Positions 1 through 10,956 are shown, numbered from the stretch's first letter. The stretch: DNA of 64,000 nt from Leptospira paudalimensis (GCF_026151345.1 NZ_JAMQPR010000001.1:1284231-1348230), one strand, 5' to 3'. Translations and numbers: made by a program. Notes: a model not told the origin generated them from the sequence alone.

Positions 1-1
1 A

Positions 2-76
2 GGTTCGATTCGATTCCAGTCAATTCCAGGTAATACTGAATTTACGATCGAACTTCCGCTCCAAATTCCAAAATAA
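2..76 (+). CDS. C-terminal end of a sensor histidine kinase (partial, 5' end outside window)
   Basis: The second forward frame is open from the window edge to a TAA at 74-76 and encodes 24 residues ending in an ELPLQIPK tail. The GSIRF...TEFTIELPL pattern is what normally closes the HATPase_c domain of histidine kinases, as seen in both complete kinases elsewhere in this window (positions 28609 and 40041). The kinase would run rightward into the window and converge on the signal peptidase gene, with 12 bases between the two stop codons. Only the end is visible, so the sensor part and partner are unknown. The assignment rests on a short but characteristic motif. Confidence 0.65.
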   Translation, partial: GSIRFQSIPGNTEFTIELPLQIPK

Positions 77-88
77 ATCGAGTGAAAA

Positions 89-619
89 TCACCACATAAC
101 AGCGATGATTTGGGATTCTTGGATGGTACCGAGGGTTCTCGAATCCACTCCTAATTCGCGATTGTCAGAGAGTAAAAAGAAATGTTTTTCTGGAACTGTC
201 ACTGGGTTCATATCATCATGTTCTGTTTTTCCTACTGGGATGAGAGGGATCGATTGTGTACTTGCTTCAGGAAACATGGTAGGATCTAAGATGGTTCCAT
301 TCCGAAAAACCATTCGTTTTTGAATGGAAATGGAATCTCCTGGTTTGCCAATGATCCTCGCAATGAAGGTTGCATTCGGGTCAAGTGGGGAGGAGGCGAT
401 CACCACATCTCCAATTCCCAGTTGGCTTTTGCGGTAAAAACGATTGAAGTAAGCGGTGTCCCCTTTTTTTAAAGTAGGTTCCATATAGGAATTGGGAATG
501 GCCACAGGAAGGAGAACTTTATACTTCACAAACATAGCAGAGACGAGACCGATTCCCATCGGAAGTAAAATCACTATGAGTTTTGTTTTGAGTGGGACTT
601 TATTTTTTGGCTTAGACAT
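89..619 (-). CDS. Signal peptidase I-like protein (S26 family), catalytic lysine apparently missing
   Basis: 176 residues with one N-terminal membrane helix (about residues 13-32), then the S26 core. The serine box PNSYMEPTL (Ser44) and the distal box [11 protein letters not shown] (151-161) are well conserved. Family members remove signal peptides on the outer face of the inner membrane with a Ser-Lys dyad. In the box that normally reads YIKR.xG.PGD, this protein has [11 protein letters not shown], so the lysine position is Ala87. Either the protein is inactive, or it uses another base, or it has a different role. The ATG lies inside the end of the upstream chemotaxis gene (8 bp overlap), so the two are probably co-transcribed. 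S26 membership is secure; activity is in doubt. Confidence 0.85.
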   Translation of the reverse strand: MSKPKNKVPLKTKLIVILLPMGIGLVSAMFVKYKVLLPVAIPNSYMEPTLKKGDTAYFNRFYRKSQLGIGDVVIASSPLDPNATFIARIIGKPGDSISIQKRMVFRNGTILDPTMFPEASTQSIPLIPVGKTEHDDMNPVTVPEKHFFLLSDNRELGVDSRTLGTIQESQIIAVMW

Positions 620-3122
620 GGAAATAATTGATCTCTTTTCGTAAACTTTCTGTTAGTTGGTTCATGTTTTGTGAATTGGATTTTGTGCCATCACTGGAAA
701 TCGCTGTAGTTTGGGCATGGTTATTAATTTCGGCAATGGATCGTGAAATTTCCATCATCGCTGTTTTTTGTTCTTCTGTTGCTTCTCGGATCATTTCAGA
801 AAGTTCTCGGATTTGAGAGACACCTTCGTTTACCTCTTCGTTGGTCTCAATTTGTTTTTGGACAACCATTCGGATTTCTTTTGTCATTTGGTTGATCGAA
901 TTCACACCCGTAATGGTTTCGCTTAAAATTGAAATGGATTGGTCAATTTTTTCTTGGCCTTGGTTGATTTCGACTTCGTTCTGTTTGATGAGTTCTTCGA
1001 TGTCTTCAATGGATTTTGCTGTTTTGTCAGCTAGTTTGGAAATTTCATCAGCAACAACAGCAAACCCGCGGCCACTGGCACCAGCCCTTGCCGCTTCTAT
1101 GGCTGCATTTAGAGCGAGTAAATTGATTTGTTCGGAAATGGTATGGATGATCTCCACTACATTTGTCATCTCAGAAGATGACTGGTAAATTTTATCCATG
1201 GAAAGTTTCATCTCACCAAGCGATGATTCCCCTTTTTTTGCATCGTTTGTGATTTCTTCCACACGTACGTCTGCAATTTGGAATTTTTTATCAATTTCGG
1301 AAACAACTTGGTTGAGTTCCGTCATCTTTTTCATGAGAGAAACTAGGGTAAAGGATTGAGTTTCCGTACGTTGTGCTACACTTTCAATCCCGGCAGTGAT
1401 TTCTTCAATGGAAGCAGAAATCTCTTCGCTACTAGCTGCTTGGTTTTGTGCGGCATCCGAAAGGGTTAACATGGATTCGTAAATTTCGGAACTTGTATTA
1501 GTAAGTTCATTGGAAACCGATTGAGTTTGGTTGACAATTTGGCGGAGTTTGGATTGGAATTCAAACATAGCATTTGCCATACTTCCAATTTCATCTCGGC
1601 TCGGGTCATAAAAATCTGATTTTAGATTTCCTTTTACCATTTCACTGATACGTACTTTGATACGTTCTAATGGTTTTAATTTGGATTCGATCACAAGTAC
1701 AGTTACAAGTCCGATGATGACAACAATCAAAATCGAAATTCCAAGTGTCATCATAAGGCTTGTTAATGTTTTTTCATACAATTCAGAATTTTCAAAAATG
1801 CAGTAGATAAGATAATTGAACTCCGGGTTTTTAACAAAAAAGATTCTTTTTTGAGTTCCATCTTCTGTGGAATCGATAAACCCAAGTGCTTCCTGGGTTT
1901 GGAAGGGAGTATCGAAAACTAACATTGTTTTGGCGTTTTTACCAATCTCTCGTTTGTCGGTGAAATAAACCATGGTTCCATCACCATCAAAAAATCCAAC
2001 TTTTCCTGATGTTCCAATTTTTAAATTTCCTAAGATAAAACTAGATAATTTACCTATGTTGAGAAATCCTCCTACGTAACCTTGGAATTGGTTGTTTTCG
2101 TAGACAGGTAAGGTGTATGGAGAAACGATATCTCCAGAAATTTTAGAACGTATGCTTGTGTGTCTGAGTGGCCCTAGCCTTGCCAAGTTTCCATCTTCAA
2201 TGTAAAAAATGGATCCAGTTTTGGAACGATCATATTCATTCGTAGATATAAAAATTCCATCATCGGGTTTGTAATAAAACAATGCCTCAACTGCGTGGTT
2301 TGTGCTTTTTAATTGGATTTCGTTTAGGACATTTCGAATTCCATTTAGATTGCGTTTCACGATTTGGTCTTTTAGTTTGTTCTCTGTAAAAATGGAAACA
2401 GTAAGTCGATCACGAAAGTCAACTAAAGTGAGTCGCATGAGAGATTCAGAATCCATTACGGATTGTTGCATACTTGAGTTCACAAGATCTAACTCTTGTT
2501 TGAAGTTCATGCGGTAGTTGATGATAAATAGTAATAAAATTGCAGCAAAAAACGAAAGTACAGTTTGAAATCCCAAATTCCTAGATAACTTTCTTGTATT
2601 GATCCTTGAGTTTTTATCTAACCGAATGGAAAGTAAAATTCCTTTTGTGTTAAATTTAGTTTCTACATACCCAATAAAAATTGATTGGAACAAAATCGTA
2701 AAGGCGACTGTCATTCCAAGCCCAATGGCAAGTTCACTGAGTAGAACAAAATTTTTGGTCTTTTGGTAAAAGAGAAGGGCTCCGAGTACAAAAAGATACC
2801 CTACGGAATAACGGACGATGACATCAATCATCGAGACTTTTTCTAAATGATCGAGCCAGAAGTAAGCTTTGTGGTTGTCTGTGTTGGAAGCGGTTCCATT
2901 GAAGATTCTGGTAACGGGTGAAAAACGGATCCAATAAAAAGAAACAGCAAAGGTTACAATGAAAATGACGACGACGCCTGTAGAAATTAGAATGATTTGA
3001 AGTTCTTCACTTGTCCATTGTGTGAAAAAATAAATATATGACAGTAAAATCGGGAATCCAATTAAATAGTTAAATCCTTCAAGACCAAAAATTATAAATT
3101 TGATCATTTTCCGTATGTCCAT
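612..3122 (-). CDS. Methyl-accepting chemotaxis protein with multi-helix N-terminus and extracytoplasmic sensor
   Basis: 836 residues. Four hydrophobic helices (about 8-30, 41-66, 98-118, 127-152) precede a fifth (about 185-204). A large extracytoplasmic region of about 250 residues follows and looks like a double-Cache sensor ([15 protein letters not shown] and [15 protein letters not shown] segments). A last helix (about 456-480), a HAMP-like linker and a long coiled-coil signalling domain end the protein. The receptor tip is visible as [14 protein letters not shown]...[10 protein letters not shown]. It should relay ligand sensing to CheA/CheW and flagellar control. The four extra N-terminal helices are not part of the classical receptor plan. 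The start abuts a 60-bp divergent gap shared with uvrC. The ligand is not predictable. Confidence 0.93.
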   Translation of the reverse strand: MDIRKMIKFIIFGLEGFNYLIGFPILLSYIYFFTQWTSEELQIILISTGVVVIFIVTFAVSFYWIRFSPVTRIFNGTASNTDNHKAYFWLDHLEKVSMIDVIVRYSVGYLFVLGALLFYQKTKNFVLLSELAIGLGMTVAFTILFQSIFIGYVETKFNTKGILLSIRLDKNSRINTRKLSRNLGFQTVLSFFAAILLLFIINYRMNFKQELDLVNSSMQQSVMDSESLMRLTLVDFRDRLTVSIFTENKLKDQIVKRNLNGIRNVLNEIQLKSTNHAVEALFYYKPDDGIFISTNEYDRSKTGSIFYIEDGNLARLGPLRHTSIRSKISGDIVSPYTLPVYENNQFQGYVGGFLNIGKLSSFILGNLKIGTSGKVGFFDGDGTMVYFTDKREIGKNAKTMLVFDTPFQTQEALGFIDSTEDGTQKRIFFVKNPEFNYLIYCIFENSELYEKTLTSLMMTLGISILIVVIIGLVTVLVIESKLKPLERIKVRISEMVKGNLKSDFYDPSRDEIGSMANAMFEFQSKLRQIVNQTQSVSNELTNTSSEIYESMLTLSDAAQNQAASSEEISASIEEITAGIESVAQRTETQSFTLVSLMKKMTELNQVVSEIDKKFQIADVRVEEITNDAKKGESSLGEMKLSMDKIYQSSSEMTNVVEIIHTISEQINLLALNAAIEAARAGASGRGFAVVADEISKLADKTAKSIEDIEELIKQNEVEINQGQEKIDQSISILSETITGVNSINQMTKEIRMVVQKQIETNEEVNEGVSQIRELSEMIREATEEQKTAMMEISRSIAEINNHAQTTAISSDGTKSNSQNMNQLTESLRKEINYFHV

Positions 3123-3182
3123 ACCCTAGGGATACAGATTGTCTAAGAATTGTAAACGTAAAATTCCCGACGGTTCCTCTTT

Positions 3183-5027
3183 ATGAAAGATGCCCTGATA
3201 CTCAAAACCATCCAAGAAAAAATTAAAAACTTAGGCAGTTTACCAGGTTGTTATCTTTGGAAAAACCAATTGGGGCAAGTGATCTATGTAGGAAAAGCCT
3301 TGAAACTCCAATCACGAGTTAGGTCCTATCTCAACCCCAACCAAAAGGACAGAAAAACAAGAGCACTTTATGTAGAATTGTATGATTTAGATTGGATTGC
3401 AACAAGAACAGAAAAAGAAGCCTTATTACTCGAAGCGACACTCATCAAAAAATACAACCCTAAGTTCAATGTTAGGTTAAAGGATGATAAAAAATATCCC
3501 TTCTTATGTGTCTCCACAAGTGAAGACTATCCAATGGTCTTTTTGACAAGGAAGGTAAAAGACAATGGAGATAGGTATTTTGGACCATTTACGGATGTCA
3601 AAGCAGCAAGGGATACGTTAGAGCTTATCCATCGCATTTTTCCTGTTAGGAAAACGAAATTAAAACTTCCTCTTTCAAAACCACAAAGGCCATGCCTCAA
3701 TTTTCATATGGGACGTTGCCTTGGGCCTTGCCAGGGAAATATCACAAAAGAAACATATGCCGAGTTAGTGGATGAGATCCTTCGGTTTTTAGAAGGTAAA
3801 AAAGATCGCCTAGTTGCCGATTTAAAATCAGCAATGTTAGATGCTTCCACCAAAATGGAATATGAACGAGCTGGATTTCTCAAACAAAGGATCGAAAAAA
3901 TCAATCAAATTCGAGAAAAACAAACTGTTGTCAGTTTAGATGGTGGAGATGAAGATATTTTAGGGATTAGCAAAAGAGATGATGAAGGTCAGATTGTCAT
4001 CCTCGAAGTGAGAGGGGGTAGGTTAGAAGGTAAAAAATCTTTCCCATTAACAGGACTTTCTTTTTCAGATGATGAAGAAGCTTTTAATTCTTTCCTACGT
4101 GATTATTATCTAAACGTCACTATATTGCCAAGTGTTGTGTACTTACCAACTTCGGCAAAAGGCAATCACGATGTATTTTTAGAAACAATTCTGGAGAAAT
4201 ACGGAACATCCATTAAATTAAAATTCCCTGAGATGGGTCCGAAAAAATCCTTACTTCGCCTAGCAGAAAAAAATGCAGAATTAAGTTTAACGGAAAGGAT
4301 CCTTGCAACAAAACTCCGTGACCAAACAGTTGCCATGAAGGAACTACAAGAAAAGTTAAATTTACCAACTTTACCTAGGACAATTGAATGTTATGATATC
4401 TCTCATTTCCAAGGGAGTTCCCCTGTTGCCAGTGGTGTGATGTTTGTGGAAGGAAAACCTTTTAAATCCGGGTATCGGCATTATAAGATGAGAGGTTATG
4501 ATGGGATCAACGATCCTGGTATGATCCATGAAGTGATTGCAAGAAGGTTAAGCCACTTGGTGAACGAAGAAGAACCACTCCCTGATTTGATTGTGATCGA
4601 TGGAGGACTTACCCAATTATCACGTGCTGCAGAAGCGGCGAATGCACTGGATCTAGGCCATATTCCAATGGTAGGCCTTGCAAAAAAACGAGAAGAGATT
4701 TATTTTCCAGGGGAAAAAGACCCTTATAGTTTCGATATTCATTCACCCATGATGAGACTCCTTCGAAATCTACGTGACGAAGCCCACAGGTTTGGTGTTA
4801 CCTTCCAAAGATTACAAAGGAAGAAAAAAGCACTCAAATCCATTTTGGATGATATCCCCGACATCGGAGCAAGTAGAAGGAAAAATATCCTAATGTATTT
4901 CCAATCGAAAAAGAAAGTCACTGATGCAACAAAGGAAGAATTGGAAAATGTACAGGGCATTGGTCCTGTTCTTGCTGAAAAAATTTATAATAACATTCAA
5001 TCTTTAAAAAAAATAGAACCGAAATAA
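3183..5027 (+). CDS. uvrC: UvrABC excinuclease subunit C
   Basis: 614 residues, the usual UvrC length. The N-terminus carries the GIY-YIG nuclease domain (GCYLW...VIYVGKA, about residues 20-38) that makes the 3' incision. It is followed by a cysteine patch (CLNF..GRCLGPC), a UVR motif that binds UvrB (about 200-240), the RNase H-like nuclease core for the 5' cut (ECYDISH near 401, VIDGG near 472) and a C-terminal helix-hairpin-helix pair (about 555-610). It acts in nucleotide excision repair with UvrA and UvrB, neither of which is nearby. The ATG at 3183 has only a weak ribosome site. It is transcribed divergently from the chemotaxis receptor. Confidence 0.97.
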   Translation: MKDALILKTIQEKIKNLGSLPGCYLWKNQLGQVIYVGKALKLQSRVRSYLNPNQKDRKTRALYVELYDLDWIATRTEKEALLLEATLIKKYNPKFNVRLKDDKKYPFLCVSTSEDYPMVFLTRKVKDNGDRYFGPFTDVKAARDTLELIHRIFPVRKTKLKLPLSKPQRPCLNFHMGRCLGPCQGNITKETYAELVDEILRFLEGKKDRLVADLKSAMLDASTKMEYERAGFLKQRIEKINQIREKQTVVSLDGGDEDILGISKRDDEGQIVILEVRGGRLEGKKSFPLTGLSFSDDEEAFNSFLRDYYLNVTILPSVVYLPTSAKGNHDVFLETILEKYGTSIKLKFPEMGPKKSLLRLAEKNAELSLTERILATKLRDQTVAMKELQEKLNLPTLPRTIECYDISHFQGSSPVASGVMFVEGKPFKSGYRHYKMRGYDGINDPGMIHEVIARRLSHLVNEEEPLPDLIVIDGGLTQLSRAAEAANALDLGHIPMVGLAKKREEIYFPGEKDPYSFDIHSPMMRLLRNLRDEAHRFGVTFQRLQRKKKALKSILDDIPDIGASRRKNILMYFQSKKKVTDATKEELENVQGIGPVLAEKIYNNIQSLKKIEPK

Positions 5028-5063
5028 AAATTCTTAACTACTTCTTTTGGAAGGAGTGGTTAG

Positions 5064-7889
5064 GTGAAACAATTTTTACTCATCATCTTTGGGTTCGTAG
5101 TTTCTTGTTCTTCACAGAACCAATCTCCATTTTATTTTTATGATGATTCTTTAGGAGAGATTCCGGAATTATTTTTTGAATATGGAACGAAGGATTCTTC
5201 ACTCAATTTGCCAGATTCAAATGAAATATTCCATTATGAAAATGGGATATTTTGTGTTTATTCCATTCCTGTCTCATTATACAAACTAGAATTAGGTGCA
5301 AAATTCAGAATTTGTTCCAAACTGGATGAAGAGAGTTCCAAACGTTGGAAAACAGGGTTTTCTCTCTTAAAAAATCAAACATCGGAATATCCAACATTTT
5401 TAGAATCCAGAAAGGGTTGGAATCTTTCGTTCACGACATTTGGGAAATGGAAAGAGAAACGAAAGGAGATTATACCTATTCTAGAGTGGAAGGAACAAGT
5501 GTTCTCAACAGGCCTTGTGACATACCAAAGTTTTGCAATCCCTCATCCCATTTTTTTGCAAAAATCAAATACAGAGTGTGAGGTTGTTTACCGTTCGTAT
5601 TCTCTCCCTGTTTCAGAAAACCAAACCCCTACGATTGTATTCGAAATTCCATGCCCTCATGTGGAGAAGATTCTCGATTTGGTCTTAAGCCAGAACCAAA
5701 CTTGGATTTCCAGTTGTGAGATTGATTCACCTAACATCTCTGAGATCTTCCGTCATTCAGAATCTGATTATATACGTTATTTGGAATGGGAGAACACAAA
5801 AGACAAGGTCATTTGTCCTTATGCGGAAACAATCGAGAGGGAAAAGGATGGAGTCACAATCACATTCCAATCGGAAGACTTTCGAAAACGTAGCCGTGTG
5901 ATGTTACCACACGGAATTTTACTTTTTTCCGACCATCCAAAATTCCAAGGAATCAACATTCCCAAACAATTTTTATCACAACTGGGAACAAAGGAAACCA
6001 TCCGATTTGGGGAATCGATTTTGTATGATACCTCGTTTGATTTCAAGCAAGGTGGGGAATATTTTGCAAAACAGTGGAGAACCACTTCTTGTCGTGACCA
6101 AAAAAAACTATGGGAAAGTGAAAAATCCTTTTGTGGGAATCCTGGTTTACCTAACAACCTAGAACAAAATATGGAACCAAATACAATCCCTCAGTGTATT
6201 CCAAGTCAAATCCAACTCACGGAATTTTATCCGGGAAATGATTCTGATCCAAACTTCCCTTTCCCTGCTTATTTTGAATTTCGAAATGAAGGAAGTTCTT
6301 GTGATTTATCCTCTTTGAATTGGATTTTGAACGGAGATGTTTATCCATTTTCAGCGAAAGAAGAAGTTCTAAAACAAAATGGAATCTTCTTAATCACTAA
6401 GGAACGTTGGTTAGGTTGGAATCTATTAGAAAGAGAAAAACCATTTTATATCCCCAAACAAGTGTTCCAAGTCCCTCCCTTTTTCATCCAAAATCGAAAA
6501 ACAGAGGAGAGTTTTTCCTTCCAGTTTGATCCAAATCGTTTTCATTTGCTCCGGAAAGGAAACCAAAATCGTTTTTCCATCCTTGTCCAAGAGAAAGAAT
6601 ACCCTCATCCCCGAATGATGAGTGATCCAAGATTACTCAGTTATGGATTTCAGCTTAGCCCAGGTGTACACGAAACAAACCAAATCAAACTAATAGGCAG
6701 TTCCCTTCTAGAATTTGCACAAAATCCATATCCATTTCTTGACTTTGGATTTTCAGAAGGCGAAGAGGGGGTTGGTTCCTTTCAGTCGAGTGAAAAGAAA
6801 GACTATTTCTATTGGAAACAGAGTGGCAGAAAAATGGAAACGTTTGGATACGAACCAAACCTATGTAACGGTGAAAATATTTACCACTTACCTTCTGGTT
6901 TTTTTGGCGAATCGTTTAAATCTTTGATGTATACCAATAAGGACACATCTAACAGTGATTTGTTAGTCTGGAATGAAACTATTTTAAAAGAAAAATCATA
7001 CGATGGTTCTCGTTCCCTTCAACCCGAAATAGCACCCATTCTTTTTTCATCTTCAATGGTAAGTTCGATTCCTTGTCCAGGATTGTGGAGGAGTCCAGGT
7101 GTCGAAAAAACTTCCAGTTTGGAAATTGTAAAATTAAAAGACCAAGCAGGTTACCAAACAAATTCACCGTTAGGAAACGTTGGTTCTATTTTTTTTGGAA
7201 ACCAAAGACAGAAATCGGCAATCTCTGTGATACTATTCTCAAACTTACAGTTTCACTTAGATGTAACGAATGTTCTTTTTGCTCACCCTGAAGAACAATT
7301 GTATTCCTATTTCACACAACCTAATCTGATCAAACCTGTTGGATTTTTGGAGAAAAAAGGACCGATTCAAATTGAAGCTGTTTATCCGAATCCTTTTCTT
7401 TCACAGAATGAATGGGTCTATGTATGCAATCGTTCTGGAAACTCAGAAGATTTGAGTTTATATCTCATTGAGGATGAAACATCAACAGACGATTTGGTTT
7501 CTTTCCAATCCCGGTTCCCCAATGGAACACCAACTGGTAAAAATGGAAAAGGATTTATCACAAACGATACCGTGTTACCACCTTCCAGTTGTGCCTGGAT
7601 TGTCGATCCTGATGGCAAAGATTGGTACTTACCGATCTTTCATTCCGAAACAGATCGATTGGTTACAGTTGTCACAACACAGACCATCGGAAATGGAATC
7701 TCATCTGGCGAATTTCTACAACTGAGAAAAAAGAGTAGTGGGGTATCCCTCCTCATTTCTTCCTTCGGACATAAGGAAAGTCCATCAAACTTTCGTAAAA
7801 CGGTGAGTACAGGAGAATACCTTTGGTTAAAAACGAATGCAGATGGGACATCTCCAGATGACTTTGAAGTTTACCGTGAGGAAAATTGA
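5064..7889 (+). CDS. Large exported lipoprotein with lamin-tail-like segments
   Basis: 941 residues starting at a GTG with a good AAGGAG ribosome site 6-7 bases upstream. A short signal peptide ends in a lipobox-like FVVSC, so the mature protein is probably lipid-anchored. Two stretches look like lamin-tail (LTD) immunoglobulin-like folds: one around residues 382-430 (LTEFYPGN...YFEFRNEG...LNWIL) and one around 768-855 (IEAVYPNPF...WVYVCNRSG...CAWIVD). The rest is unrecognised beta-rich sequence. The stop overlaps the TTG start of the next gene (TTGA), so translation is probably coupled to the two genes downstream, the last of which is a phospholipase D-family protein. The function is unknown; the LTD call is by eye. 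Confidence 0.8.
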   Translation: MKQFLLIIFGFVVSCSSQNQSPFYFYDDSLGEIPELFFEYGTKDSSLNLPDSNEIFHYENGIFCVYSIPVSLYKLELGAKFRICSKLDEESSKRWKTGFSLLKNQTSEYPTFLESRKGWNLSFTTFGKWKEKRKEIIPILEWKEQVFSTGLVTYQSFAIPHPIFLQKSNTECEVVYRSYSLPVSENQTPTIVFEIPCPHVEKILDLVLSQNQTWISSCEIDSPNISEIFRHSESDYIRYLEWENTKDKVICPYAETIEREKDGVTITFQSEDFRKRSRVMLPHGILLFSDHPKFQGINIPKQFLSQLGTKETIRFGESILYDTSFDFKQGGEYFAKQWRTTSCRDQKKLWESEKSFCGNPGLPNNLEQNMEPNTIPQCIPSQIQLTEFYPGNDSDPNFPFPAYFEFRNEGSSCDLSSLNWILNGDVYPFSAKEEVLKQNGIFLITKERWLGWNLLEREKPFYIPKQVFQVPPFFIQNRKTEESFSFQFDPNRFHLLRKGNQNRFSILVQEKEYPHPRMMSDPRLLSYGFQLSPGVHETNQIKLIGSSLLEFAQNPYPFLDFGFSEGEEGVGSFQSSEKKDYFYWKQSGRKMETFGYEPNLCNGENIYHLPSGFFGESFKSLMYTNKDTSNSDLLVWNETILKEKSYDGSRSLQPEIAPILFSSSMVSSIPCPGLWRSPGVEKTSSLEIVKLKDQAGYQTNSPLGNVGSIFFGNQRQKSAISVILFSNLQFHLDVTNVLFAHPEEQLYSYFTQPNLIKPVGFLEKKGPIQIEAVYPNPFLSQNEWVYVCNRSGNSEDLSLYLIEDETSTDDLVSFQSRFPNGTPTGKNGKGFITNDTVLPPSSCAWIVDPDGKDWYLPIFHSETDRLVTVVTTQTIGNGISSGEFLQLRKKSSGVSLLISSFGHKESPSNFRKTVSTGEYLWLKTNADGTSPDDFEVYREEN

Positions 7890-9322
7890 AACCGTTTCCT
7901 TGTTTAATGCGAGTTATACTCTATTTTCTTGTTTTGACTTCTATTCCTTTGACAAGAGTGTATGGAGTTGGCCTTGAGTTTGGTATATATGGATACGAAT
8001 TATTTTTAAAAGAAAAACAAATACCCAAACCTTTAGAAGTTCCCAATTGGGATTTTCAAAACCAAAGATGGGATCATGTATTTCGTAACAATGCTTATTT
8101 GAATCGAACCTCGGGAGAGTCTGGTTTTGTTGGCTTAAAGGATAAAAACAATCGAAACCAAATCCATTGGGACCTGGATGCCAAGCTCACTACAGGACCA
8201 GATACTGGATTACGAAATTATTACTTAGGAAAAAATCATTTCCTAGGTTACCAATCCAAATTGTTTTTTTTAGGTGTGGGCCGACGAGAACACTTGTTTT
8301 CACCTAAAAGTTTTTCCACTCAATATGATGGAAGTGAAGGTTTATTCCTAGAAATAAAACCTGAAACAAATCTTACGTTTCAATTTATGATTTGGGATTT
8401 TTATTCTGGATCGCTACTCCTCTCGAAAGACCAATTTCATGGTTTACTCCGTAATGAGAGTTCATCAGAATTTCTAACACCCGAAAAAAAGAATGATGGG
8501 TTTAGCCGTTCTCACCATAGGAGGCATAGTTTTGGAATCCATTATGGAGAATCTAATTCTTTACGACTTGGTGTTCACTACTTGGAACTAGGAAGTTTTG
8601 GGCCTAATACAAAAGACCATCCAAGTGAAACAAAGAAGAATTCTGCAGATGGGGATTCTCTCTTTTCTGGTAATTTTGGATTTGGAATACAATTCGAAAC
8701 CTTATCCTTTGCGTTTGATTTTTTGTGGTGTAAGGGGAGTGACAGGACTCGTTCCCAAATTGCCGAGAAACCAGGAACCATTCCAATTGCGGGTGAGGCA
8801 ATTCAAGTTGGAGCTGAATTTCGGTTTGGTGGATTTACAGTCAGAAGTTCTCATTTTCTCTCCGATACAGCAGAAACAAATCAAAACCATCAAATTGTAA
8901 AAGAGGGTTATGTATCGATGGGAACACACCCGAGTCAAACTCCCTATTTATCCCAGATCTTTCGAATTTTCCCATCGGCGGCCATCACTGAATCTGGGTA
9001 TGAAAAAAACTTTGCCCTGATCGAAGGAAGAGCATTCGGGTATTTAACAGAATTGGTAATTTCTTACCAATACCAACAAGTCATTGTTAAGTTAATTGGA
9101 AATTATTTTGTGCCTTACCACGAGAATGGATTGTTGGATGGTCGGATCCATTTCCAAAAAAGACAATTTGAGAAATTTTTTGTGGCAGAAGGAATGTTGG
9201 AAGTGGCACTGAAAGATGAGGAAGGTTTTGAATTAGGAGTTGGGCTCTCTCAGTTGTATTTACCCGAATCCATGGGTATCAGTTCTAATTTTGGTTATGT
9301 CTATGGAAGGTACCAAATTTGA
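7886..9322 (+). CDS. Exported protein, probable outer-membrane beta-barrel-like, function unknown
   Basis: 478 residues from TTG 7886, overlapping the previous stop by four bases (TTGA). An alternative ATG lies at 7907 and would begin directly with the hydrophobic signal peptide (RVILYFLVLTSIPLTRVYG). The mature part alternates aromatic and polar residues, with many glycine-aromatic strand ends such as FGFGIQF, AEFRFGGF and FGYVYGRYQI. This pattern suits a transmembrane beta-barrel. I recognise no named family. Its place between a large lipoprotein and a phospholipase D-family lipoprotein suggests the three form one envelope unit. The barrel topology is inferred from composition only. Confidence 0.75.
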   Translation: MKPFPCLMRVILYFLVLTSIPLTRVYGVGLEFGIYGYELFLKEKQIPKPLEVPNWDFQNQRWDHVFRNNAYLNRTSGESGFVGLKDKNNRNQIHWDLDAKLTTGPDTGLRNYYLGKNHFLGYQSKLFFLGVGRREHLFSPKSFSTQYDGSEGLFLEIKPETNLTFQFMIWDFYSGSLLLSKDQFHGLLRNESSSEFLTPEKKNDGFSRSHHRRHSFGIHYGESNSLRLGVHYLELGSFGPNTKDHPSETKKNSADGDSLFSGNFGFGIQFETLSFAFDFLWCKGSDRTRSQIAEKPGTIPIAGEAIQVGAEFRFGGFTVRSSHFLSDTAETNQNHQIVKEGYVSMGTHPSQTPYLSQIFRIFPSAAITESGYEKNFALIEGRAFGYLTELVISYQYQQVIVKLIGNYFVPYHENGLLDGRIHFQKRQFEKFFVAEGMLEVALKDEEGFELGVGLSQLYLPESMGISSNFGYVYGRYQI

Positions 9323-10956
9323 AAACGGGAAGAGATTTAAAGTTTGTTCCTTTCATTTCAGTTCTGTGTGTATGGTTTGTTTTGAATTGCCATCCGTCAA
9401 AATCAAAACTAGATTTATCTGCATTCTTATTTCCAAGTCCACTGAGTGAAATTTATTTCTCTTATCCCGGTCGGAATGTTTCAAAAGAAAAAAAGAGAAA
9501 TGTAAGAGACGTGATCCTTTCAGAAATTCAAAAGTCGAAGGAATCAATTCGTATGTATTTATATTCGATTGATGACTATGAAATCATCTCAGCCCTGTAT
9601 GCCAAAAAAAGAGCAGGAGTGAATATCCAAATTTATGGCGACAAAGATGAGGATTATAAGGAGTTAGAATCTTTTGGATTCCAAGTACAACGTTGGGAAG
9701 GTTCAGGGATTCACCATACAAAGATAATCTTATTCGATCGAAATAGAATGTTCCTGGGAACGGGAAATTTTACCTCGCATGGATTGGAGACAGATCATAA
9801 TGTTTATTGGACCCAAAATCTGAAACTTCCAGAATACGATGCACTTGTCACCACGTTGGAAGGTAAAAATCCTCTGGGAACTGTAAAAGTAGGAGACTTA
9901 GTGTACATATTTGCACCTGACGCAGGGTTTGAAATCCAAACACAGATCCTTGAAGCAATTGATTTGGCAAAAGAATCCATCCAATATTTGATTTACTCAC
10001 ATTACGATCCAGTCATTAGTTTAAAGTTACTCGAGGCATCAAAACGAGGGGTTCGGGTAGAAGGAATTTATAACTCACCAACACAAACAAATCCAGAGGC
10101 AATTTATCTAAGCAAACAATTGTCTTTTCCATCCCAAATTTGGGAAGATGGAAATGTCGATTTTGTGTATGAAGAGAATACATACAAAGGCGGACTCTTA
10201 CACCATAAAACAATGGTGATAGACAAAAGGGACGTTTATGTTGGGTCCTATAATTATTCTGTATCAGCAAGGGATAAGAACAAAGAAGTATTTGTCAAAA
10301 TGAGTCACCCACTCATCACGAAAGAATTTTTACACGAATGGAAAAGGATCGAAACAAATGCCATCCCACTCTCACCGACCAATCTTTCTCTCGATACAAT
10401 TGATACATTGGAGTTACATTCTTTTAAGTTAAAACGATTTTATAATCCTTTGTACGAAACAAATTTGTTTTTCCAGGAAACAGGTAGTTTTGATTCTAAC
10501 TCGAATGCCGTAGCAAAACCTTACCAACAATCGTTAGGTTTCGCTGGAATTCCTAAAAATAATTTTTTGGAAAAGGAATGGGAAAGGTTTGATTGGGAAA
10601 CGATCGAACCAGATCCTATTTGGGAAATGAGTGAAGGAACGGATATAACCTTACATTTACAAAATTACTTTCTTGGAACACGAGTGAGTCTTTCCAATGG
10701 AGAAAAAATCCAATCCATTTCCCTTTGGGACGGAAATCATCCGAAAGAATTGATTCCAATCGATCCTAACTCCATTGCAGTGGGAAGATCAAACTTTAGG
10801 TTGGGTAAAAATCTTTGGATGTGGGTTCGTACAGAAAAACGAACTATATCCTTTTGCCATACCAAACTAAAAAACGCCATTCCAAGATGGATGGTATTTT
10901 TGTTAAACCGTTTGCAGGTTAAACAGAATCAATCTTTGGTATGTTCTAATGACTAG
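9319..10956 (+). CDS. Phospholipase D-family (double HKD) lipoprotein
   Basis: 545 residues beginning at TTG 9319, again a TTGA overlap with the preceding stop. The signal peptide ends at WFVLNC, a plausible lipobox. Two HKD motifs are present: HHTKIILFD followed by GTGNFT (about residues 131-150), and LHHKTMVID followed by GSYNYS (about 293-312). The paired HKD motifs form one active site in PLD-type phosphodiesterases, which may act on phospholipids or, in the Nuc and related groups, on DNA. The C-terminal 200 residues are not assigned. An exported position favours an envelope or extracellular substrate. The substrate cannot be told from sequence. Confidence 0.88.
   Translation: MKTGRDLKFVPFISVLCVWFVLNCHPSKSKLDLSAFLFPSPLSEIYFSYPGRNVSKEKKRNVRDVILSEIQKSKESIRMYLYSIDDYEIISALYAKKRAGVNIQIYGDKDEDYKELESFGFQVQRWEGSGIHHTKIILFDRNRMFLGTGNFTSHGLETDHNVYWTQNLKLPEYDALVTTLEGKNPLGTVKVGDLVYIFAPDAGFEIQTQILEAIDLAKESIQYLIYSHYDPVISLKLLEASKRGVRVEGIYNSPTQTNPEAIYLSKQLSFPSQIWEDGNVDFVYEENTYKGGLLHHKTMVIDKRDVYVGSYNYSVSARDKNKEVFVKMSHPLITKEFLHEWKRIETNAIPLSPTNLSLDTIDTLELHSFKLKRFYNPLYETNLFFQETGSFDSNSNAVAKPYQQSLGFAGIPKNNFLEKEWERFDWETIEPDPIWEMSEGTDITLHLQNYFLGTRVSLSNGEKIQSISLWDGNHPKELIPIDPNSIAVGRSNFRLGKNLWMWVRTEKRTISFCHTKLKNAIPRWMVFLLNRLQVKQNQSLVCSND

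Noticed and set aside
3124..3131. CCCTAGGG palindrome in the gap between the chemotaxis receptor and uvrC
   Set aside because: Only eight bases and its flanks are not symmetric; expected by chance in a window of this size.
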